64,000 bases of DNA from Stentor roeselii (taxonomy: Eukaryota; Ciliophora; Heterotrichea; Heterotrichida; Stentoridae), in NCBI GenBank assembly GCA_006503475.1, contig RSEH01000102.1:1-64000 (forward strand), written 5' to 3'. The position numbers and the translations under genes were made by a program. A model generated the notes under the pieces. That model searched no databases, had not been told where the DNA came from, and saw only the letters and a program-made list of their open reading frames with translations. Every line of letters begins with the position of its first letter. Position 1 is the first letter of the stretch. Below are positions 30,952-40,796 of this stretch, in pieces.

Positions 30952-32043
30952 TCAAATATTCGGCTCAGGACTAGCCTTTCTCCTAACCGAAATAATATCC
31001 TGCACATGCTGTTTCAACTTCAAATTCTCTTCAGCCATGGCTTCTTTTTCAAGTTTATAATCTCCAAATCCATTAAGCAAGCTAGCAAGACTGCTTCCAA
31101 AGCTTCCCTGTTCACTTTCATCACTCGGCATTCTATCAGCAGATCCAAAATTCATGCTGTGTTCTCCACTATTATTTTTATATTTCCTGATATTAACTCT
31201 ATCCTTATTCAGTTTCTGAATTTCCCACTCAAGTTCAAGAATCCTATCCTTATTCTGAGCAATTTCATAAGCAAGAGCTTGTTCCTCTTCCTCAATATTT
31301 TCATTTTTCATGTTAATCAATTTATTCCTGCTTTCAAAGTTAGCCATTTGAAGATCCTGCTCAGCTTTTGTTTTCTGAATCGTTTTAATTAAATCCTGCT
31401 TCATTGAGTGCTTTGCTTTGAGTTCCGTTGCGATTTGATTGACGATCGTCATTCCCAGAAAAGCTTTTCTTTTATTTCCCCTGCGAATCATAATCTCTCC
31501 TTTTTTCTTCTGTAAAAACTCGATTTTTTCCTTTAATTCAGAGATTAAAGCATTAAGATTCTCATTTTCTACAATGATTTCAGAGCATTTTTCCTTGATT
31601 TCATTGATATTCATTGACTGCATTTTTTCATTCCTGGCAATCATTTCTTCAAGTCGATATTCGAGGTCCTTTTTGGCTGTGATCATCTCTGAAAGTTTGA
31701 CTTCTTCACAGCCGAAGAGGTCTTCCAGGTCCTGGATTTCATTGTCTTTCTTTTCGAAAATGTCAGACAAATCAGCTGAAATATCGATTTCTGGGGACTG
31801 CGGATTTACTTTTTCTTCAGCGATTTTTTTTAAAGTATTAATGAGTTCTGGAAGAGCTTTTATTTCGTTCTCGATTCCTGGACCTTCTTCAGACCCGTCT
31901 CCGTAGGAACTTCTTGAGTTTAGTTTTAGTTTGAGTAAAGAGATTTGGTATAAAATCGTGGATTTTGAGTTTAGATAGGAATTTATTTTGTGGACTAATG
32001 ATCGAAGCTCGGGGTCTGGCTGAGCTGAAGATGAATTTCCCAT
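30952..32043 (-). CDS. N-acylated coiled-coil protein (copy 1)
   Basis: 363 aa. The start MGNSSS is a strong N-myristoylation signal. From about residue 70 to 290 it is a long coiled coil rich in Glu, Lys, Ile and Leu (for example ENLNALISELKEKIEFLQKK). A Ser-rich segment and a short C-terminal helix follow. It appears to be a distant paralogue of the gene at 51448-52449. Both start MGN, share EL...V...S.L.YQ near the start and LPEL...L...K then KD..I.D.E in the middle, and share I..IVN.IA further on. A membrane- or cortex-anchored scaffold is plausible. No known family is recognised. Confidence 0.75.
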   Translation of the reverse strand: MGNSSSAQPDPELRSLVHKINSYLNSKSTILYQISLLKLKLNSRSSYGDGSEEGPGIENEIKALPELINTLKKIAEEKVNPQSPEIDISADLSDIFEKKDNEIQDLEDLFGCEEVKLSEMITAKKDLEYRLEEMIARNEKMQSMNINEIKEKCSEIIVENENLNALISELKEKIEFLQKKKGEIMIRRGNKRKAFLGMTIVNQIATELKAKHSMKQDLIKTIQKTKAEQDLQMANFESRNKLINMKNENIEEEEQALAYEIAQNKDRILELEWEIQKLNKDRVNIRKYKNNSGEHSMNFGSADRMPSDESEQGSFGSSLASLLNGFGDYKLEKEAMAEENLKLKQHVQDIISVRRKASPEPNI

Positions 32044-32465
32044 TTTTATATATTGGCAAGATTTTCATGATTGAGGAGTTTTTAGAAGATTAGGTTTTTG
32101 GGATTTTGAAGGTTTTTAAAAGTGATTTTAATGAGATTGATGATTTTTTTTTAATTTATTCAGTTTGGGTTGAGGAATTTTTAATTTTTAGGAATTTTGA
32201 AGGTGGATTGGAAATGATTTAAATGGAATACTGAAGAATTTTATTTAAATTTATTAAGTTTTACTTGAGGAATATTGAAGTGTTTAGTTGAGGGAAGTTT
32301 TCGAAAGGAGAAGAGAAGCGACTTCGATGAAGTTGAAATAAAAGTTATAAAAAATCATAAGTTATCATTAAGACATTAGCCTTATTAAACACTAAACATT
32401 CTTAAGTTATCATTAATACAATAGCCTTATTAAACACTCAACATTTCTTAATCCAATCTAAACTT
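32044..32465. other. Spacer with tandem 45-bp repeat
   Basis: AT-rich 5' flank of the coiled-coil gene and 3' flank of the next minus-strand gene. It contains the duplication listed at 32359-32449. Confidence 0.5.
32359..32449. repeat. Imperfect tandem 45-bp duplication
   Basis: AAGTTATCATTAA followed by AGCCTTATTAAACACT occurs at 32359 and again at 32404, with a few substitutions between copies. Confidence 0.8.
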
Positions 32466-33128
32466 CTAAAGCAATTTATACTTTAAATACTTTTTGTTTA
32501 TTTCATGAATCTTTGTGTTTCGAAGCAATTCTTCTAAAGTCTGAGCAGTCGACAAAGGTAATTTATTCGAAATAATAGGACTTTTTCTGTGTTGTATATA
32601 AGGAGACTTAATTTGTGAAAAGAACTCCAGGTACTTCGGATTCGACAAGTTCAGAGATGCCTGGTCCAATGGTTTCATTTTATGAAGAAGCTTAAGTTTG
32701 AATTTCCTCAAAGTAATACTATTAAGATTCTTCGACCCTTTCATATTTTTCGGTGTTTCTGAAAACTTCTTCATTGGAAAAGGTTCTGGAGTCTTAACAT
32801 TTTTAGTGTATAAAATTGAGTTATTCGCTTTAAAGTTCCCTCGAAGACTAGAAGAGGGACCTGGAGACTGAGAATAAATCGCATTAGCACTGATGTTATA
32901 AACTTCCTTTTCTCCATGAGTATTTTTCACCGCTTTTGGACATGATTTCGGAGACACCCTAGAATTGATTGGTTTCAGCTTCGCTGAAAAATTCTGAGAT
33001 TTTAACTCTGGATAACGTTTTTGGTTCCAACTGCAAAGATTAGGATCTAGACTTGAAATATCTACCGAGTCATCAAAAGGCTGGTTCTGTAGCACTTGTA
33101 ATGAAAATATTTCTTTAGACTCTTCCAT
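32466..33128 (-). CDS. Basic Ser/Pro/Lys-rich hypothetical protein
   Basis: 220 aa from ATG 33128. Composition is disordered-like: Ser, Pro, Asn and Lys, with SP/TP sites such as SQSPGP, KTPEP, IKSPYIQHRKSP. The C-terminal 70 residues become more helical (LEELLRNTKIHEINKKYLKYK). No domain, signal or membrane segment is seen. The SP and TP sites could be targets of proline-directed kinases, as in many centrosomal or cytoskeletal ciliate proteins. It diverges from the COMMD-like gene across a 65-bp gap, so the two may share a promoter. Function unknown. Confidence 0.65.
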   Translation of the reverse strand: MEESKEIFSLQVLQNQPFDDSVDISSLDPNLCSWNQKRYPELKSQNFSAKLKPINSRVSPKSCPKAVKNTHGEKEVYNISANAIYSQSPGPSSSLRGNFKANNSILYTKNVKTPEPFPMKKFSETPKNMKGSKNLNSITLRKFKLKLLHKMKPLDQASLNLSNPKYLEFFSQIKSPYIQHRKSPIISNKLPLSTAQTLEELLRNTKIHEINKKYLKYKLL

Positions 33129-33193
33129 AATTTCTTACTTCCTTTCTAAATATCTATTTTTCATTCTTGATATAAAAGACTTTATTATACTAA

Positions 33194-33739
33194 ATGGAAG
33201 AAATTCCAAAATCATTCGTAAAAGTTTTACTCAGCGCTTTAATCCGGCTTCACTTTTACGAGGACCAAGAGCTGACTTTTGACGATATTTTAGACCAGGC
33301 TGATGGAAGAACTTCTCTTTCTCGTCAAGAACTATCACAAAAGTGTTCAGAGTACCTGAGATGTTTAACATCTTTATCCTCTTCAAACCCTTCAGATATT
33401 GACACGTTTTTATCTTCATTTCCTGTCTCAGAGCATGAAAGATTAGGACTTGCAGAGATCTGGCAAGAAGAAAAACAAACTATTCTTAGAAAAAAACTAG
33501 AAAAACACGACACTGAATGGAACGTGAAAGGAGAACCGAGTTGGTCAATCGACATCCAAACCTTCGGAAAATTCTCAGATTCAACGTCGATTCCAGTGGC
33601 AAACTTCAAATTCGACCTTTTCAGGCAAGATAAAGACAGAAGTCTGCAATTTTCAGTTGAAAGAGAAAGTTTAGCAGTACTTTTGAATTCATTAGAACAG
33701 GCGAGTTTGTATTTGAATTCAAGTCTTTCTAGCTCGTAG
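33194..33739 (+). CDS. COMM-domain-like protein
   Basis: 181 aa, the usual COMMD length. The N-terminal half is helical. The C-terminal 70-80 residues fit the COMM domain pattern: a Trp near the domain start (PSWSIDIQTFGKF), a beta pair (VANFKFDLFR, SLQFSVERE) and a final Leu-rich helix (LAVLLNSLEQASLYLNSS). COMMD proteins form the Commander complex with CCDC22 and CCDC93, which recycles membrane cargo and touches cullin ligases. Which of the ten COMMD types this is cannot be told by eye. The stop lies 4 bp from the stop of the convergent RPB6 gene. Confidence 0.6.
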   Translation: MEEIPKSFVKVLLSALIRLHFYEDQELTFDDILDQADGRTSLSRQELSQKCSEYLRCLTSLSSSNPSDIDTFLSSFPVSEHERLGLAEIWQEEKQTILRKKLEKHDTEWNVKGEPSWSIDIQTFGKFSDSTSIPVANFKFDLFRQDKDRSLQFSVERESLAVLLNSLEQASLYLNSSLSSS

Positions 33740-33743
33740 TTAA

Positions 33744-34103
33744 TTATTCTATTATCAGGTCGTCGATTGGCCAGTCTTCGTGTGAACCGTCTGGAAGATA
33801 TCGTCGGATTAAAAAAGGAATTCGCTTTTCTCGAAGTTCTTTTTTTGCAATTTCTAAAGGGTCTGTCTCGTGAGGCTCTAACTCGACGAGGACTGGAGCG
33901 TTTCGACTTATTTGAAGGGCTCGGGTGCCTAGAATACGAGATTTTTCGTATTTGGTTAGATATGCAGAACTCACTCGGAATGATTGACTTGAACTTGTTG
34001 GAAGTTCTGTTGTTTCTAGCGTTGGCTCTTCTATTGATTCGTCTTCTGCTTGGAATTCTAAGAATGGGTCTTGGGAATTTGATGGGGAACTCTCTGAGGA
34101 CAT
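33744..34103 (-). CDS. POLR2F: RNA polymerase I/II/III shared subunit RPB6
   Basis: 119 aa. After a short acidic Ser-rich N-terminus, residues about 47-118 match RPB6 almost throughout: [19 protein letters not shown], then [20 protein letters not shown], then [17 protein letters not shown] and the closing DDLI. RPB6 (ABC23, bacterial omega counterpart) is a core subunit common to the three nuclear RNA polymerases and helps assemble and hold the clamp. Length is normal for the family and no intron is needed. The acidic N-terminal tail is as in other eukaryotes. Convergent with the COMMD-like gene. Confidence 0.95.
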   Translation of the reverse strand: MSSESSPSNSQDPFLEFQAEDESIEEPTLETTELPTSSSQSFRVSSAYLTKYEKSRILGTRALQISRNAPVLVELEPHETDPLEIAKKELREKRIPFLIRRYLPDGSHEDWPIDDLIIE

Positions 34104-34136
34104 TTATTAGGCTTTAGATAGTTGGTGTCGTTAGGG

Positions 34137-35435
34137 TTATTTAACTAGGATTAAGTAGTCGATAACGGATCCGGAGTCGCTGCGGACTTGCTCGAATAGT
34201 AAGTGAGTTTCGTTGTAGATTGTTATTCTTGAATAGCCTAAGTGGTCATCCTGAAACATAGAGAAAGGTAAAGGTGTAGGGCTAACAGGTGAATACGAGT
34301 CATCTTGTCCAGGTACGCCAGTGACAAAATAAACAGGAGCCTTCGCGCCTTGACAATAGTTAAACGACTGACTATTACAAGGCACCGACTGGTTCCTATA
34401 AACATTAGCAAGTCTTTCATAAGCATGAACATGTCCACCAACAACAACATCAACCGAGTAATTAAACCAAAGATCTTCAAATATTCCTCTCAAATACTCA
34501 GCTCTATCCAAACAATCCGCATTATTTCGAATCAAAGGAACAGCCTTAAGATGTTCATTTGTACTCAAATTAGCAGAACAATAAAAAGGTCGATGCCCAT
34601 AAACAACGACCCAAGGGTACTTCACTCGGTCTACTCCTTGCAAGTCATTCTTTAAAAATTCCATTTGAAGCTCTTGGGTTTCGTTTAAATCGTCAAAAAC
34701 TGGCTCAGTGTTAAATGCGATGAAATGAGCACGACCTACATTAAAGGAATACCATAAGTTGCTTACATTGCCTGGCATTTGGAATCGGTTTATGTAATGA
34801 GGAAGAACTAAACCGCTCTCGTGGTTACCTTGAGATACCATATATGGCAATTGGCTTGCTATTGGTTCGAGTGACCTCAAAAAAATATCTCCATATTCTC
34901 CCATCTGCGTATTAAGATCATAAGCAATATCCCCATTATGAACAACAGCATCATATTTATAAGTATCAGTTTCCTGCAAAAGTCTAAAAACAGTTTCCTG
35001 AATCTGGTCTCCAATTCCCAAGTCCCCATAAATCAAAAGTCTAGCAAGTGGTTCAGAAGTGAAATTTCTCTTCGCTTGAAACACAAACTGATTCGACCAT
35101 CCATAAATATTTGACCCAACTCGATAAGCATAAAGTCCTCCAAGTGAAAGATTTGACATGTTTGCCTTGCATACATAAAGCTGTCTTTGAAGCACATTTG
35201 GAACCGCACTGTTTGGAAAAGTGGTCCAAATGCCAGGTGAGGAAAATTTGAAGGTTTCCACTTTTGAGGAATGTGAATCGACTGGCGTGTATTCAACTGA
35301 TGCCCCTTGAGATGGAGACCTTGATGCCCAGGTCACTGACATCGAATGGTCGTCGTCGGTCCAGGCGAGGTGGACCTGCTCAGGAGAGTAAAAAGAGTCT
35401 TGGGCTGAGGATAGATGGAGAAGAAGAAAAATCAT
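34137..35435 (-). CDS. Secreted purple acid phosphatase (ACP7-like)
   Basis: 432 aa with signal peptide (MIFLLLHLSSAQ). A fibronectin-like N-terminal domain (about 18-120) is followed by the metallophosphatase domain with every metal-binding block: GDLG (137-140), GDIAYD (168-173), GNHE (203-206), VVVYGH (His281) and GHVHAYER (334-341). These enzymes hydrolyse phosphate esters at acid pH using an Fe-Fe, Fe-Zn or Fe-Mn pair. Many N-glycosylation sequons (NVS, NLS, NYS, NQS, NET) agree with the secretory route, to lysosome-like vacuoles or outside. Closest in type to the animal ACP7/plant PAP group. The gene looks complete and active. Upstream it faces no close neighbour. Confidence 0.93.
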   Translation of the reverse strand: MIFLLLHLSSAQDSFYSPEQVHLAWTDDDHSMSVTWASRSPSQGASVEYTPVDSHSSKVETFKFSSPGIWTTFPNSAVPNVLQRQLYVCKANMSNLSLGGLYAYRVGSNIYGWSNQFVFQAKRNFTSEPLARLLIYGDLGIGDQIQETVFRLLQETDTYKYDAVVHNGDIAYDLNTQMGEYGDIFLRSLEPIASQLPYMVSQGNHESGLVLPHYINRFQMPGNVSNLWYSFNVGRAHFIAFNTEPVFDDLNETQELQMEFLKNDLQGVDRVKYPWVVVYGHRPFYCSANLSTNEHLKAVPLIRNNADCLDRAEYLRGIFEDLWFNYSVDVVVGGHVHAYERLANVYRNQSVPCNSQSFNYCQGAKAPVYFVTGVPGQDDSYSPVSPTPLPFSMFQDDHLGYSRITIYNETHLLFEQVRSDSGSVIDYLILVK

Positions 35436-35550
35436 TTATTATGATGTTTTTATAGATTTTTTTTATATCGATACGGTTTAGAGCTGTAGAATTTGTATTA
35501 TTAGGGATTTTTTGGTTATTTTTTTTGAAAGGAATCACTGAAAATATTTT

Positions 35551-37215
35551 TTAGTAATTAGTTCTACTCAGATCTGGAATTCCCCAGTCACAGTCAGTTT
35601 CTATTCCTAAGTTATCTCGGTGCATTAATATCCTGAAATATCCTTGCTCGCCCCAAAAACTTCCCCATGAATTCCTACAGATCCAAAATTCTTCGTTGCC
35701 TTCTACTCCCCATCCAACCACAGCAACTTGATGATTAATTCTGGGAAATTTAAGTTTTTGACTGAATATGCCTCCTTGGTATTTTATGAATGATTGAGTG
35801 GCTTCTAATCCACATCCAACAGGTCCATTATTCCAAATTTCACTTTTCATCCTTTCGGCGCCAGCAATATACCCAAAATCCTTAACAAACCATTTCTTAT
35901 ACCCCTGAACAGGAAAGCACCCATCCTTATCACAACTCTTGCAAATCTGCACAGGCGAGCAACTGAACTCATTCGGATTTTTAGCCAAATACTGTTGACA
36001 AGTATCATCAGGAAGTCCAACTTCACGAGCGAACCGATAAACCCCTTCAGAGTTTCCTCCCTCACAACTTCCTCCAGCTTTACAATTGATCAAAACCTGA
36101 GGACTCAGGCTAAGATCAGGTCGAGTAGCATTAAGCAAGATATTAACCCGATCAGCAATCAAGCTCGTTGTAGCGAAAGCCCAAGAAGCCTCACAAGAGC
36201 CTGGAACATTTTGATTTCTAACAACAGTTAAAAAGTTGATACCAGAGACATTCCTCCAGTCATGACTTTGAGGAGCCATAAGATCTTGAACTAAATCCAC
36301 TTTTAACCCTTTTCTTTTATTTCCAAGTAAATCTTTCAAAACCTTTCCCTTTTCCAGCTCTACCCCTTTCGAAATCTCCTGCCCTACAAGTTTAACAATA
36401 GGATCAGGTGTTGGAACGCCGCAGTACTGCTCGATTCCCAGGGTGTTATTTCCTCTTTGAATAAAAAAAAACCCTGAGTCGCCCCAGTAGTTTCCCCAGA
36501 CGTTTCTTCCTTTCCAGACTTTGACCCCCTGGACTTCTAAATACCCGATGATTTCAACAGCATGGTTAAGTGATATATTCCCAGTGACACTTCCCAAAAT
36601 AACACCCTGGGTGTAGTTGACAAAGTCGCTTCCTGCTAAAATCCCGCAAGCGATCGGCCCTGACTGTAACGCGCTGATCATTTCGCTTTCACCTGACACG
36701 AGGCTTAAACTGGAGATGTTGTACAAAGAGTAACGTCTTGGAACGTAGCAGTTGTTTTTCTGGTCACAAGTGTAACAAGGGAAAAAAGACCCGCAAGTGT
36801 AACCTTCGTCGAAACCTGTCGCTGTGAAGACTTCACAGGTCTCGTCAGTGATGCCTGAAGAGTAGATATAACTGAAGGCTGTCATAAAGTCGCCTCCTGA
36901 ACAGCCGTTGGAGTTTTCATCGCAACTTAAAAGCACCTGGGGAGAAATAGTGATGTCTGGAAAGGCTCCGTTGAAAAGGACTTTAAAACGGTCTGATAAG
37001 GTCAGACTTGCTGTCACTGCCCAGGAGCCTTCGCAGAACTGAGGGATCAAAGTGTTTCGACTTACTGAAAGGAAGGATCTTGATGAGAAATTCGACCAAT
37101 CAAGTGACGGCTCGAGTTTTAAAGGCTGTTTTAATGGAGTCAGAGGAAGAGACTTACGTGTCTCTGAGAAGTGCCCGGATGATAGAGAAAGGGAGATGAG
37201 AAGGGTTATCAACAT
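35551..37215 (-). CDS. Tandem cathepsin-Z-like protein, both catalytic Cys replaced by Ser
   Basis: 554 aa starting at ATG 37215 (an earlier TTG is in frame but less likely). The signal peptide is MLITLLISLSLSSG. Two papain-family (C1A) domains follow. Domain 1 (about 38-270) has CEGSW at 61-65, His218 in LNHAVEI and Asn238 in RNVWG. Domain 2 (about 318-550) has CEASW at 341-345, His495 in INHQVAVVGWG and Asn515 in RNSWG. Cathepsin X/Z reads QYCGSCWA here, so the nucleophile Cys is Ser64 and Ser344. His and Asn of the triad are kept in both. Disulphide cysteines are abundant. Plasmodium SERA proteins show a like Cys-to-Ser change. The protein may be a pseudoprotease or an unusual Ser-type variant in the secretory or lysosomal system. 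Confidence 0.9.
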   Translation of the reverse strand: MLITLLISLSLSSGHFSETRKSLPLTPLKQPLKLEPSLDWSNFSSRSFLSVSRNTLIPQFCEGSWAVTASLTLSDRFKVLFNGAFPDITISPQVLLSCDENSNGCSGGDFMTAFSYIYSSGITDETCEVFTATGFDEGYTCGSFFPCYTCDQKNNCYVPRRYSLYNISSLSLVSGESEMISALQSGPIACGILAGSDFVNYTQGVILGSVTGNISLNHAVEIIGYLEVQGVKVWKGRNVWGNYWGDSGFFFIQRGNNTLGIEQYCGVPTPDPIVKLVGQEISKGVELEKGKVLKDLLGNKRKGLKVDLVQDLMAPQSHDWRNVSGINFLTVVRNQNVPGSCEASWAFATTSLIADRVNILLNATRPDLSLSPQVLINCKAGGSCEGGNSEGVYRFAREVGLPDDTCQQYLAKNPNEFSCSPVQICKSCDKDGCFPVQGYKKWFVKDFGYIAGAERMKSEIWNNGPVGCGLEATQSFIKYQGGIFSQKLKFPRINHQVAVVGWGVEGNEEFWICRNSWGSFWGEQGYFRILMHRDNLGIETDCDWGIPDLSRTNY

Positions 37216-37253
37216 TTTTATCAATCTTCAGTGAAAATTGATTTTCATTATTA

Positions 37254-40200
37254 TTAATAAAAAGCTATCTCGATTCCTTCTTCAACTAACTGCTCTAAAA
37301 CCATATCAGCCAGATCTAGCTTTACCTGATTCTCTTCAAATTCATAATCAACCCATTTCTCCTCAAGTTCTTTATTATCATAGTTGATAACTTCTACTAT
37401 TTTCTGCTCTCTTAACTGAATTATCCCGAAATCAGCTTCTCCAGGCACGAAAATCTTTCCCATTTTAAAACTTGTATATTTTTCCATCCTTTCTGCAACT
37501 TTTTCAAATAAAAAACTGATTTCACAATTTTTTCTTTCAATTTTTCCAGTTCCCCAAGGTGTAGGAAGCCGAGAAATGAACTTGTTGAGATTTTCATTAA
37601 CGCAATCAAAAACCATTTTTTTGAAAATGCAGACAAAAAGAGGGTCATCTGAAATAATCTCTAAAAATAACTTCGGGTCAATCACAGCAAATAAAACTTC
37701 AGGCAAATGACCTGAGCCTATTTCACTTTCTTGCATCATTGAAAGTAATTCAAGCGGGTCATCTTGTTTGAAATCTTTGAGTTCATTTGAAATCAAATCA
37801 GAAAACTTCGAAAATATTTCATGAGTGAAGAAAAAAACAGAACGATCACTGAAAGCTTGTCGAAACTCTTGAGTTATTAACAAGACTTCAGTTTCCACAA
37901 GAGAAATAAGCAGATCCTCTGAAAAAACTACGAAAAAGTCATCAAGTGCCTCTAAAATCAATGCAGAGAGAAGTGTATTCTCAATTTGTTTCAAGTAAGA
38001 CTCAAGTGAATTTAAAGAGATATTTGATTCAATATTTTTTTTCTCATTGTTCGTTTTTTCAGAACTTGCCTGACTCAACATTTCTTCCAAGTTTTGAGAA
38101 GGAAGAAGGTTAAACTCAGGAATTTCGAAGTTGATAGGAGCTGGTATCAAAGCAGGAAAATGATGAGAAACTGGAGGGACTGGAGAGTTTCTAGAGCCAG
38201 GAAAGCTTTGAATGAAGCCTTGAAGTATTTCAACTTCAATACTTTTAATATCTTGTGTTCCGATCAGGTCTTTTAGAAGTTGGTCAAGGTCATCAGTGCT
38301 TTCTTCAGTTGAGATTCTTTGAAGTTTCTTTTTTAGTTCTAAACTTTCTGTCTTACTTTTAGAAGATAAAGAATCTGCAAGGGCTTCTTGTAACACCCTG
38401 ATGTTTTTTTCTAGGACTGAATCAAGGTTCACGTATTTTTTGTGAATTATTTCATGGAAAAGACGTAAAATCTCAGCTTCTGATGACAAGTCACAACTTA
38501 GATTGTTTAAAGTTAATGAGTTGAAGTGACTTGGGACTGAAGAAGACTCTGGAGTCATTATTTTCAGCATTTCTTTAGATTCTTCTTCGAGAAGGTGAAG
38601 ATTTTGTTGTTCTTGCAGAAGACGATGACTAAGTTCGTTTAAATTCAAGTTTTGACCTTTTTTTATTGGAGCCATCTGGATTATCTCGTTTTTTTGGTTT
38701 TCGGTGCTTGGGTTTCGAGAGTTTATTTTCGATTTTTCTGTTGGAAGAGAGTCAGACACGAAGACTGAAGATTTTTTTGAGGAAGTCTTTGAGTTCTCTG
38801 GGTTTGACACTGGTTTTAATGAGATTTGGCCTTGCTTTGCTTTCAGGTCTTGAGACTTCTCGTTTATTCCTCGGATTTTATCGGTTTTTATCTTAAATGC
38901 TTTTAATATCGTGTTTACTTCTTCTTCGTCGTTTAAAATCGACTCTGGGTCTTCAGGTGATTGTCTTTTAAAGATCCAGGAACTCTCATCTTCGAATTTC
39001 GGAGAAATTTTCATTGAAAGGTTTTGAGAGTCTTTTGATTCTTCTTGTTTTTCGATTTTCTTGAAGTTTTCATTATTTTTCGCAGTGATAATGCAATCTA
39101 CAAGTGAATCTTCTTCACTTTGATCGAAAATCTTTTTTTTTCTATTCAAAAGTGATTTTTTTTCCAATTCCTTAAATTCCTTCCTAGAAATCCATCCTTT
39201 CGCAGCACTTTGAAAATTTTTCAAAAGCTTTTCATTTAAGTACTTTTCCTCGAATTTCGCTTTAGCCTGCAAGATTTTTTCTTGAATTTCATCATTTTTC
39301 TGTTTATTTATTTTCTTCAACCTGACAATTTTGCTATTTTCTTCTAAAAAAAAATCCTGTGAAGGTCCTGACTCTTCAAATGAAAATTCTTCCAATTTAG
39401 GAATCGAGAAATTTTCTTGATTTTTCAGTTTGAGTTCATTTGCAAATCGAGAGTCTTGTTCAAACAATTCAAAATCGTCGACGATTCCAAATGCGGGGAG
39501 TTCTGAATGTTTTTCAGATAAAATCGATTTAGCCTTTGAGACTTCTGACAAGTTTTCAAGGTAATCATCAAGCCATTTCATTTCAGGACATTTTTTTAGT
39601 GTTTTTTTCTGTTTTTTTTCTGGTCTTTTGAAAAGGTCGGAACTTGGAATGACTTCAATGATTTTAAGATTTTCTTTTTCGGACCTGGGGATTTTTTTCT
39701 TTTTTTTTTGGATTTTTGATGAGAAGTGGTTGCTTCGGGATGATAGGCATCTTTTGCTTGGACTTACTTCTGGAGTCATGTTTTTTGACTTGCGGACTGA
39801 TTTTAAAGGTTTTGAGAAAAGGTCGGATTTGTAGATGTCTTTTTTCGGTTTCGCCTTTTTCTTCGCTTCTATTCCCCAGGGTTTGCGAGGGTTGAACATT
39901 TTTTGTTTGAAGTTTTTCAGGTTCTCCTCTCGTGTGCAGAGATTCAAGTTTTTTATGTTTTTTTTTAGTTTTTCTTTCGCCTCGGTTTTTTGTTTTTCTA
40001 GCTTTTCATGGCTTTTTTTTAGTTTTTTCTGTTTTTTTAAAGATTTTTCAACAATTTCTCGGATTTGAACTGGGTTTTGCTTTTCAGGAGTTTTTTGAGG
40101 TCTTGTAAGGTGCGGAGAAGACATGCTGGCTCTTTTGGTTCTGCTTGTTTTGCTGGGGTCTTGCTTGGATTGCACTAGTTTTACACTTTTTACTTTGGTC

Positions 40201-40517
40201 AACGGTGAAGGAGTTCTTGATTTTAGGTTTGTTTCAGTTTTTGATGGTTTTTTTAAAGACTTTGGAATTTTTTGAAAAAGCTTTGAATGAAGTTTGTGCT
40301 TTAAAGGCTTTTTTGATGGCACTTGCACTGCGTATGGGTACTTTGAAACTGATTCGTCTCTTATTGTGATTATTGACTCGTTGCTTAGTTTTCGTCCTAG
40401 AACTGGCACTGAAGGGGGACGGGCTAATTCTGGAACTTTTTTCAGGAAGTTCATTTGGGAAGAATTAGATGCATTCAAATAACTTTTTTGATTTGAATAA
40501 ATTGGCTTATTTTCCAT
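37254..40517 (-). CDS. Large basic coiled-coil, possibly centrosomal protein
   Basis: 1087 aa with no intron needed. The first 330 residues are Lys-, Ser- and Pro-rich and carry basic helices (for example KSLKKQKKLKKSHEKLEKQ). Around 470-490 a single IQ-like element (FQSAAKGWISRKEFKELEKK) could bind calmodulin or centrin. Acidic, Ser-rich linkers follow, with short coiled coils. The last 250 residues look folded and helical and end in EEKWVDYEFEENQVKLDLAD, a tail reminiscent of DUF4378 or CEP350-type C-termini. The plan fits a microtubule-organising or basal-body protein, but no family is certain. Its start diverges from the RING-like gene by 279 bp. Confidence 0.7.
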   Translation of the reverse strand: MENKPIYSNQKSYLNASNSSQMNFLKKVPELARPPSVPVLGRKLSNESIITIRDESVSKYPYAVQVPSKKPLKHKLHSKLFQKIPKSLKKPSKTETNLKSRTPSPLTKVKSVKLVQSKQDPSKTSRTKRASMSSPHLTRPQKTPEKQNPVQIREIVEKSLKKQKKLKKSHEKLEKQKTEAKEKLKKNIKNLNLCTREENLKNFKQKMFNPRKPWGIEAKKKAKPKKDIYKSDLFSKPLKSVRKSKNMTPEVSPSKRCLSSRSNHFSSKIQKKKKKIPRSEKENLKIIEVIPSSDLFKRPEKKQKKTLKKCPEMKWLDDYLENLSEVSKAKSILSEKHSELPAFGIVDDFELFEQDSRFANELKLKNQENFSIPKLEEFSFEESGPSQDFFLEENSKIVRLKKINKQKNDEIQEKILQAKAKFEEKYLNEKLLKNFQSAAKGWISRKEFKELEKKSLLNRKKKIFDQSEEDSLVDCIITAKNNENFKKIEKQEESKDSQNLSMKISPKFEDESSWIFKRQSPEDPESILNDEEEVNTILKAFKIKTDKIRGINEKSQDLKAKQGQISLKPVSNPENSKTSSKKSSVFVSDSLPTEKSKINSRNPSTENQKNEIIQMAPIKKGQNLNLNELSHRLLQEQQNLHLLEEESKEMLKIMTPESSSVPSHFNSLTLNNLSCDLSSEAEILRLFHEIIHKKYVNLDSVLEKNIRVLQEALADSLSSKSKTESLELKKKLQRISTEESTDDLDQLLKDLIGTQDIKSIEVEILQGFIQSFPGSRNSPVPPVSHHFPALIPAPINFEIPEFNLLPSQNLEEMLSQASSEKTNNEKKNIESNISLNSLESYLKQIENTLLSALILEALDDFFVVFSEDLLISLVETEVLLITQEFRQAFSDRSVFFFTHEIFSKFSDLISNELKDFKQDDPLELLSMMQESEIGSGHLPEVLFAVIDPKLFLEIISDDPLFVCIFKKMVFDCVNENLNKFISRLPTPWGTGKIERKNCEISFLFEKVAERMEKYTSFKMGKIFVPGEADFGIIQLREQKIVEVINYDNKELEEKWVDYEFEENQVKLDLADMVLEQLVEEGIEIAFY

Positions 40518-40796
40518 TATTTTATCAGTTAGAATTGAAGCTTTGGAATTATTGATCAGTTGGGTTATTGAGGAAGGTTTTAAGTGTTTTTAATTATTTG
40601 AATATTAACTTTGAAAAATTGGAATTTTTTAGATTGTAAAGATGAATGACTTAGTTGTGTTAAAATAGATAGAGTTTATTATGTGAACCAAATCCACCCT
40701 CACCCATTTCCATCTACATGAAAATCCACACATAAATCTCTAAATCAACAATAAAAAAGCATGCCTCACGAAGAACTCAAAAGCTCATAAATAATT

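Noticed and set aside
33767-34117. Plus-strand hydrophobic ORF opposite RPB6
   Set aside because: It is the antisense shadow of a clearly conserved RPB6 gene and of its spacer.
39628-40068. Phe-rich hydrophobic ORFs on the plus strand, looking like membrane proteins
   Set aside because: They are reverse readings of the Lys-rich coding region of the 1087-aa gene, where AAA gives TTT.
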